Shown: piece by piece, positions 5,032 to 5,208 of the stretch
Numbering within the stretch: the stretch's first letter is position 1
Layout of the letters: each line of letters starts with the position of its first letter
Assembly: GCA_017647245.1 (NCBI GenBank)
Contig: JAGCKY010000120.1
Span: forward strand, 1-5,208
From: Elusimicrobiaceae bacterium
GTDB lineage: Bacteria > Elusimicrobiota > Elusimicrobia > Elusimicrobiales > Elusimicrobiaceae
Length of the DNA: 5,208 nucleotides
Reading direction: 5' to 3'
Position numbers and translations under genes: made by a program
The notes under the pieces: model-generated
The model's database searches: none
What the model was told of the DNA's origin: nothing
What the model saw: the letters and a program-made list of their open reading frames with translations, nothing else

Positions 5032-5047
5032 GCCCCTTTTTTATAAG

Positions 5048-5074
5048 AAAAAACCCGCGCCAAAAGCGCGGGTT
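5048..5074 (-). terminator. Intrinsic terminator of the right-edge gene
   Basis: A perfect 9-bp GC-rich stem (5052-5060 with 5066-5074, AACCCGCGC/GCGCGGGTT) has a 5-nt loop and is followed on the minus strand by a T-run. It lies 17 nt past the stop at 5092 and immediately before the copy 2 promoter. Confidence 0.88.
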
Positions 5075-5091
5075 ATTCAAACAGAAGGTAC

Positions 5092-5208
5092 TTATAAATA
5101 TAAATCCAACTTATCTATTTCTTTGCCTTTCTCATTAAATACCTTAACGGACAATTTGCGGTCTACAATTTTAATGTCCGCAAAATGATAATTCGCCACA
5201 AAACGCGC
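5092..5208 (-). CDS. C-terminal end of an unidentified protein (partial)
   Basis: The minus strand is open from the window edge to a TAA at 5094-5092, giving 38 residues that start A-R-F-V-A-N-Y-H-F-A-D and end K-L-D-L-Y-L. The alternating hydrophobic pattern, with V-K-V-F-N-E-K-G-K-E-I-D, suggests beta strands. It resembles the C-terminal strand pair of some metallophosphoesterases (Y-H-F ... G-x-x-I-D), but that is a weak likeness. The terminator just downstream supports it being a real gene end. No function is claimed. Confidence 0.7.
   Translation of the reverse strand, partial: ARFVANYHFADIKIVDRKLSVKVFNEKGKEIDKLDLYL

Larger units (their letters stand above)
4860..5044 (-). repeat. Pilin promoter/hairpin cassette, copy 2
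   Basis: This is homologous to 1-180 in the same orientation and order: promoter, G-run, hairpin, AT-rich linker, hairpin, purine-rich ribosome site, then an ATG for a Lys-rich N-terminus. The block 4991-5032 is nearly identical to 128-168, while the hairpin region has diverged in sequence but not in shape. Here the cassette drives the leader ORF and the pilin gene. It lies directly after the terminator of the gene entering from the right edge, mirroring copy 1 after the kinase terminator. Confidence 0.85.

Noticed and set aside
1..5044. CRISPR array or long terminal repeats of a 5-kb transposon
   Set aside because: There are only two copies, far apart, without spacers. The intervening genes are housekeeping and regulatory, with no transposase or integrase, so the repeats are better read as control cassettes.
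4580..5188. A 202-codon plus-strand open frame across the pilin upstream region
   Set aside because: It is antisense to the pilin, runs through the repeat cassette and a terminator, and encodes no recognisable domain.

Overview
The window looks like chromosomal DNA of a Gram-negative-type bacterium with a periplasm and type IV pili. The pilin start (FTLIELLVVVLIIGILAAIA), the moderate GC content and the pilin genes with their own control regions remind me of gut Elusimicrobiota. That placement is an impression from protein style, not a proof.

Layout, left to right. Positions 1-13 hold the first four codons (M-K-K-A) of a leftward gene that runs off the edge, probably a pilin-like gene. Positions 14-180 are its control region: a Shine-Dalgarno site, two inverted hairpin units, and a leftward promoter whose spacer contains twelve consecutive A/T pairs. 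A leftward terminator (198-226) ends a membrane Ser/Thr kinase gene (248-1738) with a periplasmic TPR domain. A 69-bp divergent spacer with a palindromic -10 region separates the kinase from a rightward murI-pgeF pair (1808-3297, 4-nt overlap), a peptidoglycan-precursor module. A rightward gene for a REC-GGDEF-like regulator (3349-4272) follows. It ends 3 bp from the stop of a convergent, leftward type IV pilin-like gene (4276-4722). Upstream of the pilin are an in-frame 153-nt leader, which begins with a second copy of the pilin start codons, and then a second copy of the same promoter/hairpin cassette (4860-5044). At the right edge are a leftward terminator (5048-5074) and the last 38 codons of another leftward gene.

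The most notable content is the cassette. Two copies about 4.8 kb apart share a 41/42-nt block containing a good sigma-70-type promoter (TTGACT, 16-nt spacer, TACAAT), followed in the transcript by two head-to-head hairpins. All four hairpins have perfect 8-bp stems and 9-nt loops although their stem sequences differ, so the base changes are compensated. Each cassette points at a pilin-like start codon. This suggests a reusable expression unit for pilin-like genes, possibly built from REP-like mobile hairpins. The A/T tract in the promoter spacer could make expression phase-variable.

The remaining genes are recognisable: a signal-peptide/TPR/TM/kinase protein, glutamate racemase, a PgeF/YfiH-family protein, and a receiver protein with a GGDDF variant of the diguanylate cyclase signature.
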